A stretch of 64,000 nt of DNA, taken from positions 1 through 64,000 of the forward strand of contig NZ_JACB01000004.1 of NCBI RefSeq assembly GCF_000520975.1. The letters run 5' to 3'. Under the pieces are notes generated by a model, which was given only the letters and a program-made list of their open reading frames with translations, ran no database searches and was not told the origin of the DNA. The DNA is from Aquimarina megaterium XH134. Lineage in GTDB: Bacteria > Bacteroidota > Bacteroidia > Flavobacteriales > Flavobacteriaceae. Position numbers and translations under genes: made by a program. How positions within the stretch are numbered: position 1 is the first letter of the stretch; every line of letters starts with the position of its first letter. Positions 50,825-60,289 of this stretch are shown one piece after another.

Positions 50825-52774
50825 TTATTCATAGTCATTGAGTATCAAAAAAGCTGAACGTCTGTTTTCATCATGATCTTTTTCAGTACAAGGAGGTTTG
50901 TTATCTATCCCACACTTGTTTAATAATCGGGATTCACCATAACCTATCGCACTCGGGATTCTATCTGCGGCAATCCCTCTTGATAAAATATAATCTCTTG
51001 TAGCATTAGCCCGTTTGTAAGAAAGTTTCATATTATACTTGGCACTACCACGGTTATCTGTATGAGACTCAATCTTTATAATCATTTTTGGGTTTGCTCG
51101 CATCACATTAACGATATTTTCTAATTCATATGCAGCGTCTGCACGAATATCATATTTGTCAAAATCAAAGAAAATAGGATTTACTACAATTTCTTTTTTT
51201 ATGATTAAGGGAGTTAGGTATAGATCTAGTTTGATTTCACTGCCATTAGTTGTAGTTGTAGAAAATTGTTTAGAATCTTGCTTGTAATTTGCCTTGGAGG
51301 CAAGAATAGAATATGTTTTTCCACATGATATCTCTTCAAAAAGATAGTTGCCGTTATTATCAGATAGGGTAGTATTGATAATTTTACCTGTTTCATCAAT
51401 GATTTTAACAGTAGCTTCTGCAAGTGGTTTTAAGGTGAGTTTGTCGTATGTTACTCCGGTCAAAACTTGCTTACATTCGTATTTGTCAAATATATAGATG
51501 TCATCGCTACCTTTACCTCCAATTCTGTTAGAAGAAAAATACCCAGAATCACCATCTGTATTTAAAAAGAAAGCAAAATCATCATAGCCACTATTGTATG
51601 GGGCTCCCAGGTTTTTAATTTCGACCTCCTCATTGGTTCTTTTTTTAAGTATGTTAGATTTGTAAATGTCTAAAAACCCAAGATTTATATGGCTGTCTGA
51701 TGAAAAATATAATGTAGAATCTTTTGCTACAAAAGGAAAAACTTCCCGGCCTTCGGTATTAATTTTGTTTCCTAAATTTTTTACAGTTCCAAAAGAACCA
51801 TCGTCATTAATAGCTACTTTGTATATGTCTGATTGTCCGTATCCTCCTTCTCTGTCTGATACAAAATATAAGGTCTTTTCATCAGGGCTTAACGCTGGAT
51901 GCCCCGTAGAAAAAGTTTTGTCATTAAATGGTAATTCTTCAATGGCTGTCCATTGATTGCCTTTAAGCTTGGCTCTATATAATTTTAGATTAGAATTACC
52001 TTCTTTATCATAAGATGTTCTTTTTCTTTTGTTAATGTTGTTTCTGGTAAAAAAGAGTGTTTTACCATCTTTAGTGATTGTTAATGTGCCTTCGTGTTCG
52101 TTCTTTAAATTTACTGCGTCTGAAGAAATAGGAGCAATGTTGTTTACTACAATGGTCGAATCAATTCGATCAATTGTAGATTGATAAATGTTTAAATAAG
52201 GTTCTCCATTCCATTTATAAATTTTCTTTTTGCCTTTGGCATTATCATCTGCTCTAGAGGATGAAAAATATAAGTTTCCATTTTGTTCAAACCCGCCAAA
52301 ATCAGAGTATTTGCTATTAGAGTTTAGGTTTATTACACGAACATGAATATCTTTCGGAGTAGATAATTCTTGAAATTTTTCAAGACTTATGCTTTCAAAA
52401 TCTTTTGTGTATTTACCATTTTTTTGAAGTGCTTTAAATTTTTTAAGCCACTGATTGGCTTCGTCATATTTACCTAAGCTTCGTAAGGTTTGAATATATT
52501 TGTAGATGTATTGAGGGTGTATCTTTTTGTATTTGTTAACTGCTTTGTTATACCAAAAATATGCTTGTTCTGAGTTAGAATTGTTATAATAGCAATCTCC
52601 TATTCTAGATAGAATATGTTTACTACTATCTTCTCTTTTTAATGCTTCTTTGTATAATTCAATAGCTTTTAAGTATGCGAAATCTCTAAAATATTTATCT
52701 GCTACCTTTATTTTTTGCGCATAAATAAAGGTGCTGAACAGGAGTGTTAAAATTAGAAATATTCTATTTTTCAT
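50825..52774 (-). CDS. OmpA-family protein with PD40 and TPR regions (T9SS surface module)
   Basis: A 649-residue envelope protein from ATG 52774. A further upstream ATG (52819) would overlap the PorP/SprF gene by 35 bp and precede the signal peptide. After the signal come TPR-like helices (about 20-130), WD40-like PD40 beta-propeller motifs (SPDEKTLYFVSDREGG, GKTLFFTRNN), a carboxypeptidase-regulatory-like domain (about 440-520) and a C-terminal OmpA peptidoglycan-binding domain (FFDFDKYDIRADA, ESHTDNRGSAKYN). It follows the PorP/SprF gene by 10 bp and the adhesin gene, forming a typical adhesin-PorP-OmpA surface operon. Confidence 0.92.
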   Translation of the reverse strand: MKNRIFLILTLLFSTFIYAQKIKVADKYFRDFAYLKAIELYKEALKREDSSKHILSRIGDCYYNNSNSEQAYFWYNKAVNKYKKIHPQYIYKYIQTLRSLGKYDEANQWLKKFKALQKNGKYTKDFESISLEKFQELSTPKDIHVRVINLNSNSKYSDFGGFEQNGNLYFSSSRADDNAKGKKKIYKWNGEPYLNIYQSTIDRIDSTIVVNNIAPISSDAVNLKNEHEGTLTITKDGKTLFFTRNNINKRKRTSYDKEGNSNLKLYRAKLKGNQWTAIEELPFNDKTFSTGHPALSPDEKTLYFVSDREGGYGQSDIYKVAINDDGSFGTVKNLGNKINTEGREVFPFVAKDSTLYFSSDSHINLGFLDIYKSNILKKRTNEEVEIKNLGAPYNSGYDDFAFFLNTDGDSGYFSSNRIGGKGSDDIYIFDKYECKQVLTGVTYDKLTLKPLAEATVKIIDETGKIINTTLSDNNGNYLFEEISCGKTYSILASKANYKQDSKQFSTTTTNGSEIKLDLYLTPLIIKKEIVVNPIFFDFDKYDIRADAAYELENIVNVMRANPKMIIKIESHTDNRGSAKYNMKLSYKRANATRDYILSRGIAADRIPSAIGYGESRLLNKCGIDNKPPCTEKDHDENRRSAFLILNDYE

Positions 52775-52784
52775 ACGTATGCTA

Positions 52785-53726
52785 TTAAAAGTACCTGGGA
52801 GACCTGACACGCTTTTCATTAAATAATTCGTACATCAGTAAAATTTCATGAGTGCCACCAATATAGGGACGTATGTCTGAAATAAAATGTTCATAGGCAT
52901 AGCCAACCCTAATTTGCTTTGTTACTTGAAAATCTGCTAAGGCTCCAATTGAAGCGGTGTGCTCATTATATCTATATGAGCCTCCGAGCCAAAATTTTTC
53001 ATAGAATAGGAAATTAGCATTTAGATCAACAGAAATTGGTGCGCCATTAGTAGCTTTAAGAAGAGCTGACGGTTTTAATTTTGTGTTTGTGCTGAGATCA
53101 AACACATACCCTCCTGTAAGGTAATAACTAACACGTTCTAGGGCTACATATTCTACGGTAGATGTTTCGGCGGTACGATTATTATCGGTATTTAATATTC
53201 TTGGTGATGATAGCCCAAGATACCACCTGTCTGAGTGCAGATATAGTCCGGCGCCAATATTGGGATTCCAACGGTTTGAGTAATTTCCAAAGAAAGGATC
53301 TTGCGTTACTTCAGGGTCATTCAAAAATTCCCGATCTAGATGATAATTAGTAGCCCCAGCTTTAACCCCAAAAGCTAATTTCGAATTATCCGTAATATTA
53401 ATAGAATATGAGAAATCACCATAAATATATAAGTAGTTTTCAAAACCGGGGGTGTCTCGTATTACAGATAATCCAAGTCCTACTTTTTCGTTTCGCAATG
53501 GAGAATGAGCAGATAATGTCTGAGTTTGAGGACCGCCTTGTATTCCTGTCCATTGACTTCTATGTAAACCTACAATGCTTAATGCTTCTCTGCTACCTGC
53601 ATAGGCTGGATTTATAGAGATGGTATTAAACATATATTGCGTAAACTGCGGCAATTGTTGTGCATACCCGATGGTGTTAATGTAAAGTATTAGTAGTACT
53701 GTTATTTTATTTTTTGTGATGCCCAT
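52785..53726 (-). CDS. PorP/SprF family type IX secretion membrane protein
   Basis: A 313-residue outer-membrane beta-barrel. Signal peptide to about residue 22, then QQLPQFTQYMFNTISINPAYAGS, the start typical of PorP/SprF. Barrel strands follow to the end. SprF-type proteins help export or anchor the SprB-like adhesin encoded next to them. Here the adhesin gene lies 11 bp upstream and the OmpA-family gene 10 bp downstream on the same strand. Confidence 0.93.
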   Translation of the reverse strand: MGITKNKITVLLILYINTIGYAQQLPQFTQYMFNTISINPAYAGSREALSIVGLHRSQWTGIQGGPQTQTLSAHSPLRNEKVGLGLSVIRDTPGFENYLYIYGDFSYSINITDNSKLAFGVKAGATNYHLDREFLNDPEVTQDPFFGNYSNRWNPNIGAGLYLHSDRWYLGLSSPRILNTDNNRTAETSTVEYVALERVSYYLTGGYVFDLSTNTKLKPSALLKATNGAPISVDLNANFLFYEKFWLGGSYRYNEHTASIGALADFQVTKQIRVGYAYEHFISDIRPYIGGTHEILLMYELFNEKRVRSPRYF

Positions 53727-53737
53727 TAGTTGTTTTT

Positions 53738-56653
53738 TTATTTTGTTCCAATATATAATGGGGTACTAATGGGTTTTAAACCACTATTGTTGATCGTTAC
53801 AATACAATAATATGTGCCACTAGGTACTTGGTTTGCTGACCCTAAAGATGATTGATGTGCTGTGCCATTCCAATCATTTTGATAATCACTTGATTTGTAT
53901 ATAATCGCCCCCCAACGATTAATAATTTTAACATCTACAACGTAACCACAATTTTCTACACCATTCACTGCAAAATATTCATTGTACGGATCTCCATTTG
54001 GTGTAATTACCTTTGAAATTTTGATAGTGTCTTCTCCACAAGAGAATACTGCACATCTATTATGCACTTCTATTGTTGTTTCGAGATATATTGGGCAAGC
54101 CAGGTTGTTTTCTGTGTAACTAAATGCGATCTCTTCAGAAGCGTCTTCGCCAAATAATTCTATGCTTAGTGGATCAAAAAAATGATCATCAACTATAGAT
54201 GCATTTCCTGATATAACTTCCCATGTTCCGCCAGTACGATACTCGCCTTCTAATAGATCAAACAAATCAAAAATTTGCGATTCTATTTCATCCAGAGCAC
54301 ATAATGTAGTATCATTTGCGGTTACAGAATTGTTTTCGAATGTTATTGTAGCTTGCACTGTAGTTGCGTTGTTACAATCATCTGTGATAGTGTATTCTAC
54401 TATCAGGATTCCATCTGTTATATTGTTAAAGTCATAATCCGAAGTTACCAATGCAGTTGTACTCACGTTGCAATTATCTGTAGCACAAGTTTCCAGTAGT
54501 GCAATATTATCACTATTCCATTGGTTAGCAATTTCTTCAATATTAGTTGTAGAGCACTCTAAGGTTAAATCAGTAATTGTACAGCTTGTTAGGTCTGGAG
54601 GTGTAGAATCATGTAGGGTAAGAGTAGCGGTAAGAGTTGTTGTATCTCCATTATCACTTGTAATAGTGTATGTAACTTCTATAGTTCCGCCTAGTCCGCA
54701 AGAACTTACTAAATTATTAAAATCATAATTTGAAGTTATTTGACCAGTAAAATCTGTATTACAAGTGTCAGAAGCGCAGGATTCTAATTCTGCGATATTA
54801 TTGGCGTTCCAGGTGTTGGCTATGGTTTCATTATTTGTTCCATTACATTCTATAGTTTCGTCTGTTACATTACAATTAGTGATATTGGGTGGCACTATAG
54901 CAGAGATGGTAATGTATACAGTGGCTCGATCACAGGCAACGATCGGAGAGCCAGTATCACATACTGTGTAAATAAAACTATCTGTGCCTGTATACCCAGA
55001 ATTAGGGATATAAGTAAAAGAACCATTGGTGTTAAGAGTAAGGGTTCCGTTATCTACATCATCTACAGGGGCTATGTTTATGGTTTGTGTGTCTCCTTCT
55101 GGATCAAAGTCATTATCCAGTACATTTCCTTGAATATTTTTACAGGCAGTAAAATATGCATCATCATTAGCAAAAGTGCTGTTGTTCTGGTTTTTTATAA
55201 CGGTAATTACTACAATGGTGGTATCGCATAGAGCAGGATTACCATTGTCACATATAGTATACTCAAAAGTATCATCACCAGTAAAATCAAGAGGAGGTGT
55301 ATAGCTATATATGCCCGTATTGGGATCTATAGCTACGGTAATTCCTTCTGTGGTGGTTACAGTAGGGGTTGTTACTATAATAGGATCTCCATCGGGATCA
55401 AAATCATTAACTAATACATTACCGTTTACAGGAGTATTTATTTCGGTAATTGCAGTATCTGGATTTGCAATGGGTGCTTCATTTTTTGGATCGCTAATAG
55501 GGAGTACTTCGATATATACAGTAGCCGTGTCACAAGCAATTGGATTGCCATCATCACATATGGTATATTCAAAAGAATCCTCTCCTGTAAAGCCGGTAGG
55601 AGGAGTATAAGTATAAACACCTGTATTAGGCTCTATATTAACATTAACCCCTTCTATGGTAGTTACAGTAGTAGTAGTTACTGTTTGTGTATCTCCTTCG
55701 AGATCTTCATCGTTGGTTAATACATTACCAGAAACGGGTGTATTAATAAAAGTGTTGTTAATGTCTGTCACAGCGTCTGTGCAATTAAATAAAATTGTTG
55801 TGCAAACTATAGAAGTACAACAATTAGCATCACGTATCTTTATAGTATAACGTCCTGGTGCGAGATCTAGAAATGTTTCGCTGGTTTGATAATTGGCTCC
55901 ATTATCGATAGAATATGTATAAGGTGGTACTCCGCCGATTCCTTCTACAGTAATTTGGCCCGAACCGTTACAGCTAATATGGGTTAATTCCTTTACGGAA
56001 GCAGATACTGCTTTGCTGGGTTCGGTTATGGTGGCTGAGCTTGTAGTAGTGCAATTTGAAGCATCGGTGATCGTTACCGAATATGTTCCGGCAACTACAT
56101 TAGTTAAATCTTCATTAGAAGAACCATTACTCCATGCAAAAGTAAATGGAGGAGTACCGTTTTCGACTGTTAGATTAACAGATCCTGTAGCATCGCCATT
56201 ACAAGATACATGAGTTATAGTATTTGTAGCTTTAATATCGCAAGTATTTAGACATTTAATGACAATACTTTTTGTTACTTGAGTTCCATCGGCATCGGTT
56301 ACTGTAACACTGTGGGTACGATTGGTAAGAAGACTTGCCGTTGCTGTAGTTTGATTGTTGGCAGAAGCGCTCCATTGATATGTGTAGCCAGGTTTTCCAC
56401 CAGAAGCGATTGCTTTGGCTTTGCCATCACAACATATTCCTGTAGTTGTGGCATCCTGTATTTTAAGTATAGTAAGATTTAATGGATTGGTATATTTGGT
56501 ATTAATTGTAGTAGTATCCTTTAAGGTCAAAGAAGTGTACTTGTATTCATGAGGATAATGTGCATAAGCACAAGTCGAAGAGAATACTAGTGCAAAAAGA
56601 CAAATAAGAGTGGTGATTCTCTTATGTAAGAGAGTTAACGTAATAATTTTCAT
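53738..56653 (-). CDS. Large SprB-like surface adhesin with T9SS type-B sorting domain
   Basis: A 971-residue secreted protein. The signal peptide (to about residue 31, CAYA) is followed by three SprB-type repeats (about 60-133, 140-210, 221-290; motif C-G-G-x-PPYTYxW), three cadherin-like/tandem-95 domains (about 292-384, 392-486, 495-584; motif NDxDxxGD...GFTGxDSFxYTICD), a duplicated cysteine-containing module (about 590-680 and 687-772), a linker, and a C-terminal gliding-motility/type-B sorting domain (about 875-971: KVITPNGDPYNEYF, IINRWGAIIYKSSDYQNDWNG). The CTD routes it through the T9SS; surface adhesion or gliding is inferred. It heads an operon with PorP/SprF and OmpA-family genes. 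Confidence 0.9.
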   Translation of the reverse strand: MKIITLTLLHKRITTLICLFALVFSSTCAYAHYPHEYKYTSLTLKDTTTINTKYTNPLNLTILKIQDATTTGICCDGKAKAIASGGKPGYTYQWSASANNQTTATASLLTNRTHSVTVTDADGTQVTKSIVIKCLNTCDIKATNTITHVSCNGDATGSVNLTVENGTPPFTFAWSNGSSNEDLTNVVAGTYSVTITDASNCTTTSSATITEPSKAVSASVKELTHISCNGSGQITVEGIGGVPPYTYSIDNGANYQTSETFLDLAPGRYTIKIRDANCCTSIVCTTILFNCTDAVTDINNTFINTPVSGNVLTNDEDLEGDTQTVTTTTVTTIEGVNVNIEPNTGVYTYTPPTGFTGEDSFEYTICDDGNPIACDTATVYIEVLPISDPKNEAPIANPDTAITEINTPVNGNVLVNDFDPDGDPIIVTTPTVTTTEGITVAIDPNTGIYSYTPPLDFTGDDTFEYTICDNGNPALCDTTIVVITVIKNQNNSTFANDDAYFTACKNIQGNVLDNDFDPEGDTQTINIAPVDDVDNGTLTLNTNGSFTYIPNSGYTGTDSFIYTVCDTGSPIVACDRATVYITISAIVPPNITNCNVTDETIECNGTNNETIANTWNANNIAELESCASDTCNTDFTGQITSNYDFNNLVSSCGLGGTIEVTYTITSDNGDTTTLTATLTLHDSTPPDLTSCTITDLTLECSTTNIEEIANQWNSDNIALLETCATDNCNVSTTALVTSDYDFNNITDGILIVEYTITDDCNNATTVQATITFENNSVTANDTTLCALDEIESQIFDLFDLLEGEYRTGGTWEVISGNASIVDDHFFDPLSIELFGEDASEEIAFSYTENNLACPIYLETTIEVHNRCAVFSCGEDTIKISKVITPNGDPYNEYFAVNGVENCGYVVDVKIINRWGAIIYKSSDYQNDWNGTAHQSSLGSANQVPSGTYYCIVTINNSGLKPISTPLYIGTK

Positions 56654-56963
56654 ATGCCCCGTTTTATTAATTTATTCTAAGAAAAAAGCCCCTGTTTTTT
56701 TAGTGTTTTAAAAATCAAAAAATGAAAACATCTGACAATGATAATTGGTAACTTGGTAATTTTTTTCCATAACGTATATTCTTAATAATGGTTAATTTTT
56801 TATATAAAGAATTATTTCAACAGATAAATCGACTATATTTTTATAGTACTAAGAATTAGTTACCTACTTGTATTAATGAAAACAAACTTTTTCAGAAATA
56901 GGTACATCATCTTTATGTAACTAAAAATTCTGTTATAGAAATAACTCTATAATTATTTCAATA

Positions 56964-57012
56964 CTAAGGGGGGATGAAATAGTATATTTTTTCTAAGGGG
57001 AGAAATAATATA
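56964..57012. repeat. Imperfect direct repeat with G-runs
   Basis: CTAAGGGGGG followed by ATGAAATAGTATA (56964-56986) recurs 29 bp later as CTAAGGGG followed by AGAAATAATATA (56993-57012). A third G-run of seven with a different flank follows at 57019-57025. It may be a regulator-binding array; there are only three clear runs, too few for a simple quadruplex. Confidence 0.5.
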
Positions 57013-57337
57013 CATTATGGGGGGGTATTTCGTATCATAATCTTATATATCAAATCAATGATATTTTGAAAACAATACTCAATCAAAATTATATGTCAAA
57101 TATAAGATATATGTTGATAAAAATCAACTGATCATAGATTAATTTTTAATTAGATTTTAAAAGTCAGTTTTTTTAAAACTCTCAACGTTATTTATAAGTT
57201 ATCGCAATCATAGGTTTCTATTTCTTATAGAGATAGAAACATTATTAGTTTATCATATAGAGGTTTGATTAATATTTTATCACCATGTGTCGCTAATTAT
57301 TTTTTTTACATACTTAACTAAATTCTATTTCGATTGG

Positions 57338-57366
57338 TTGTGGTTTGGGTCGTTTTATTATCTTTA
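57338..57366 (+). promoter_or_regulatory. Candidate fabI promoter (TTG-N18-TATCTTTA)
   Basis: TTG at 57338-57340 is followed after 18 bases by TATCTTTA (57359-57366), one base from TAnnTTTG. Predicted leader is about 30 bases. Confidence 0.45.
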
Positions 57367-57400
57367 CCACTCGTATAACCATACTTTAATTTATAATTAA

Positions 57401-58219
57401 ATGTCATACAATTTATTAAAAGGTAAAAGAGGAATTATTTTTGGGGCACTTGACGAAAATTCAATCGCTTGGAAAACTGCAGAACGTGTTTATGAAGAAG
57501 GAGGAAGTTTTGTTCTTACTAATGCTCCTGTCGCAATGCGAATGGGTGCTATAAATACTCTTGCAGAAAAAACCAATACTCAAGTTATACCTGCAGACGC
57601 TACTTCGTTAGAAGATTTAGAAAATCTTGTAGATAAAGCAGTAGAAATTTTGGGCGGTAAACTTGATTTTGTTTTACATTCTATAGGGATGTCAATAAAT
57701 GTGCGTAAAGGACGTCATTATACAGATCAGAACTATGACTGGACACAAAAAGGATTAGATGTATCTGCTCTTTCTTTTCATAAAACAATGCAAACCCTAT
57801 ATAAGAAAAAGGCAATGAATGACTGGGGAAGTATAGTTGGATTGACATATATGGCAGCACAGCGCGTATTTCCTGATTATAATGATATGGCAGATAATAA
57901 AGCATATTTAGAATCTATTGCTCGTAGTTTTGGATATTTCTTTGGTAGAGATAGTAATGTGCGAGTGAATACAATTTCTCAATCTCCAACCCCAACAACT
58001 GCAGGAAAAGGAGTGAAAGGGTTTGATGGATTTATAGAATATGCAAATAAAATGTCTCCTTTAGGTAATGCCACAGCAGCAGAATGTGCCGATTATACCA
58101 TTACACTATTCTCTGATTTAACCAAAAAAGTAACTCTTCAGAATTTATACCACGATGGAGGTTTTTCTAATATGGGAGTAAGCCAGTTAGTGATGGATAA
58201 ATTTGTAGGAGAAGAATAA
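57401..58219 (+). CDS. fabI: Enoyl-ACP reductase (FabI)
   Basis: Last step of each fatty-acid elongation cycle, NADH-dependent. A short-chain dehydrogenase fold of 272 residues; the FabI-type active site Y-x6-K is present in YNDMADNK (about 165-172), and SIAWKTAERVYEEG near the start fits the FabI nucleotide site (SIAWGIA). SPTPTTAGKGVKGF corresponds to the substrate-binding loop. It stands alone with its own terminator. Confidence 0.95.
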   Translation: MSYNLLKGKRGIIFGALDENSIAWKTAERVYEEGGSFVLTNAPVAMRMGAINTLAEKTNTQVIPADATSLEDLENLVDKAVEILGGKLDFVLHSIGMSINVRKGRHYTDQNYDWTQKGLDVSALSFHKTMQTLYKKKAMNDWGSIVGLTYMAAQRVFPDYNDMADNKAYLESIARSFGYFFGRDSNVRVNTISQSPTPTTAGKGVKGFDGFIEYANKMSPLGNATAAECADYTITLFSDLTKKVTLQNLYHDGGFSNMGVSQLVMDKFVGEE

Positions 58220-58252
58220 AGATTTTCTAAAAAAAACTACTATAAGATTAAT

Positions 58253-58287
58253 AAAAAATCCCATTCTTAATTGGTATGGGATTTTTT
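58253..58287 (+). terminator. Intrinsic terminator of fabI
   Basis: The stem AAAAAATCCCAT (58253-58264) / ATGGGATTTTTT (58276-58287) with an 11-base loop, T-run on the plus strand, 34 bp after the fabI stop. Confidence 0.88.
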
Positions 58288-58299
58288 ATTTAGACCACT

Positions 58300-58307
58300 T
58301 ACCTTTG
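58300..58307 (+). promoter_or_regulatory. -7 box of the glycosyltransferase operon (TACCTTTG)
   Basis: An exact TAnnTTTG match four bases before the ATG at 58312, directly after the fabI terminator. Transcription would start at about the ATG, so a leaderless mRNA is likely. Confidence 0.65.
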
Positions 58308-58311
58308 CAAT

Positions 58312-59316
58312 ATGGAAATATATTTCTCCTTTATTGTGCCAGTTTATAACAGGCCAAATGAGATTAAAGAGCTGCTGGATAGCATGGTGGATATGGATTA
58401 TACCAAGCCATATGAGATTGTAATTGTCGAAGATGGATCGTCTGAAACATCAAAGGAGGTTATAGCGACTTTTGAAGATAGGCTATCTATAAGTTATTAC
58501 CAAAAGCCAAATACTGGCCCGGGAGATTCTCGTAACTATGGTATGCGTAAGGCAAAAGGTAACTACTTTGTTATTCTCGATAGTGATGTGCTATTACCAA
58601 GAGAGTATTTGTCTAAAGCAGAACGTTTTTTATCCAATACTTTTGTGCATTGTTACGGAGGTCCCGATGACGCTCATCAAAGCTTTTCTAACCTTCAGAA
58701 AGCAATAAGTTATAGTATGACTTCGTATTTAACTACTGGCGGAATTAGAGGACGTAAAAATACATTAGGAAAATTTCAGCCCCGTAGTTTTAATATGGGA
58801 TTGTCAAAAGAAGCTTTTGAGGCTTCGGGTGGTTTCGGAAATATACACCCCGGAGAAGACCCGGATCTTACCATAAGATTATGGAAATTAGGATATGACA
58901 CTACATTAATCCCTGATGCCAAAGTGTTTCATAAAAGAAGAATTTCCTGGAAAAAATTCTATATACAGGTAAATAAGTTTGGATTGGTACGACCTATTTT
59001 AAATCGATGGCATCCAGATACAGCCAAAATTACATATTGGTTCCCTACCTTATTCTTGCTATATATTGTATTTTCTATAGTGACTGCACTTTTGGGATGG
59101 TGGTACTTTGTTGCTATTTTAGGTGTGTATTTAGGGATTATTTTTCTAGGCGCTACGCTAGAATATAAAAATCTGTCTATAGGCGTACAATCTATTTTAG
59201 CAGTTTTGATACAATTTTATGGATACGGAAAAGGATTCCTGAAATCTTATTATTATATTCATCTATTGAAAAAAGTACCCGAAAAACAATTTAAGAAATT
59301 GTTTTTTTCAAAGTAA
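58312..59316 (+). CDS. Family 2 glycosyltransferase, membrane-anchored
   Basis: A 334-residue enzyme with an N-terminal GT-A domain: IVPVYNRPNEIKELLDSM, IVIVEDGSSETS and the metal-binding DSD in VILDSDVLLP. The acceptor region has HPGEDPDLTIRLWKLGY. Two to three membrane helices near the C-terminus (about 243-285) anchor it. It probably transfers sugar to a lipid or surface polysaccharide; the donor and acceptor are unknown. It is followed after 5 bp by the YbbR-domain gene and then coaE. Confidence 0.9.
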   Translation: MEIYFSFIVPVYNRPNEIKELLDSMVDMDYTKPYEIVIVEDGSSETSKEVIATFEDRLSISYYQKPNTGPGDSRNYGMRKAKGNYFVILDSDVLLPREYLSKAERFLSNTFVHCYGGPDDAHQSFSNLQKAISYSMTSYLTTGGIRGRKNTLGKFQPRSFNMGLSKEAFEASGGFGNIHPGEDPDLTIRLWKLGYDTTLIPDAKVFHKRRISWKKFYIQVNKFGLVRPILNRWHPDTAKITYWFPTLFLLYIVFSIVTALLGWWYFVAILGVYLGIIFLGATLEYKNLSIGVQSILAVLIQFYGYGKGFLKSYYYIHLLKKVPEKQFKKLFFSK

Positions 59317-59321
59317 TTTGT

Positions 59322-60281
59322 ATGTCAGCTAGAAAAAAGAATAGATTTTCCTTAAAAAGGAATAATGTAAAAACCTTTTTGTTTTTTCTAATATTCACTT
59401 CGATCTTGTGGTTATTTATACAATTCTCTAAAAATTATACCCAAGAAGTAGAAGTAGCTATACAATATACTAATATACCACAAGACAAAATTTTTAATGA
59501 GCAGAGTGACCAAACATTAAGAATGGTCCTTAATGGGAATGGTTTTAGATTGATGAATCATAATTGGAGCAGACCAACATTACAATTTAATGTAGAGGAT
59601 GCAGTTATTAATAGTGGAGATCGATATTATTTTCGTGTTGATAAAGAATCTTCAGTGTTAAAAAATAAATTGGACTTTAAAGGAAGAGTTTTATCTGTGC
59701 AAAAAGATACCATACGATTAAAATTAGATCATAATCTGAAAAAAAAGATCCCGGTTAAAATCGCCGAGAAGATTCAGTATGCTATTGGATATGGTAGTGA
59801 TAAGGGATTAGTAGTTTCTCCTGATTCTATAATAATTAGTGGTCCTTCGCAAATTATAGATACCATACAATATATAACAACAGAAAATCTAAATTTAGAA
59901 GGGTTAAACGTTAACTATACTTCAGAATTAGATATTAATATTGAAGAATTACCAACTACCATTACTGTTACTCCTGCTCAAGTACAGGCTAACGTTTTGG
60001 TGAGTAAATTTACAGAGGGAGATCAAAAAATTCCTATAACATTAAATAATATACCAGAAGGTACAGAAATTAAGATTTTTCCTAAAGAAATTTCTGTAGT
60101 ATACAGGGTAGGATTAGATAAATATAATGAAATAAGCCCCAGAGATTTTATGGTAGTAGCTGATTATGCCAAAGCATCTGAAGAAAGTTCGTTTTTAACT
60201 TTAGAGTTGGTGAATAAACCAGATTACATTCATGATGTACGGTTACAGGTAAAACAAGTTCAATTTGTAGTTTTGAAATAA
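59322..60281 (+). CDS. YbbR-domain (CdaR-like) membrane protein
   Basis: A 319-residue protein with a short basic N-terminus, one membrane helix (about 18-36, FLFFLIFTSILWLFIQF) and a periplasmic beta-rich part with YbbR-like repeats (EVEVAIQYTNIPQDK, KKIPVKIAEKIQYAIGYG, KIPITLNNIPEGTEIKIFPKEISV). In Firmicutes CdaR regulates diadenylate cyclase, but no cdaA gene is adjacent here. Placement just before coaE is typical for Bacteroidota. The precise role is unknown. Confidence 0.85.
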   Translation: MSARKKNRFSLKRNNVKTFLFFLIFTSILWLFIQFSKNYTQEVEVAIQYTNIPQDKIFNEQSDQTLRMVLNGNGFRLMNHNWSRPTLQFNVEDAVINSGDRYYFRVDKESSVLKNKLDFKGRVLSVQKDTIRLKLDHNLKKKIPVKIAEKIQYAIGYGSDKGLVVSPDSIIISGPSQIIDTIQYITTENLNLEGLNVNYTSELDINIEELPTTITVTPAQVQANVLVSKFTEGDQKIPITLNNIPEGTEIKIFPKEISVVYRVGLDKYNEISPRDFMVVADYAKASEESSFLTLELVNKPDYIHDVRLQVKQVQFVVLK

Positions 60282-60289
60282 GTTAGAGT

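Larger units (their letters stand above)
56654..57400. other. 747-bp AT-rich divergent intergenic region
   Basis: It separates the adhesin operon (leftward) from fabI (rightward). It holds three G-runs in related contexts (56964-57026), a small hairpin GTTTCTAT / ATAGAAAC (about 57214-57240), and a fabI promoter candidate. No ORF or RNA gene was recognised. Its length suggests regulated expression of the surface operon. Confidence 0.55.

Noticed and set aside
56736..56745. CAATGATAAT upstream of the adhesin operon, similar to the ECF -10 block
   Set aside because: It is on the plus strand, lacks the GTC and the GCAAC block at the right distance, and is about 660 bp from fabI.
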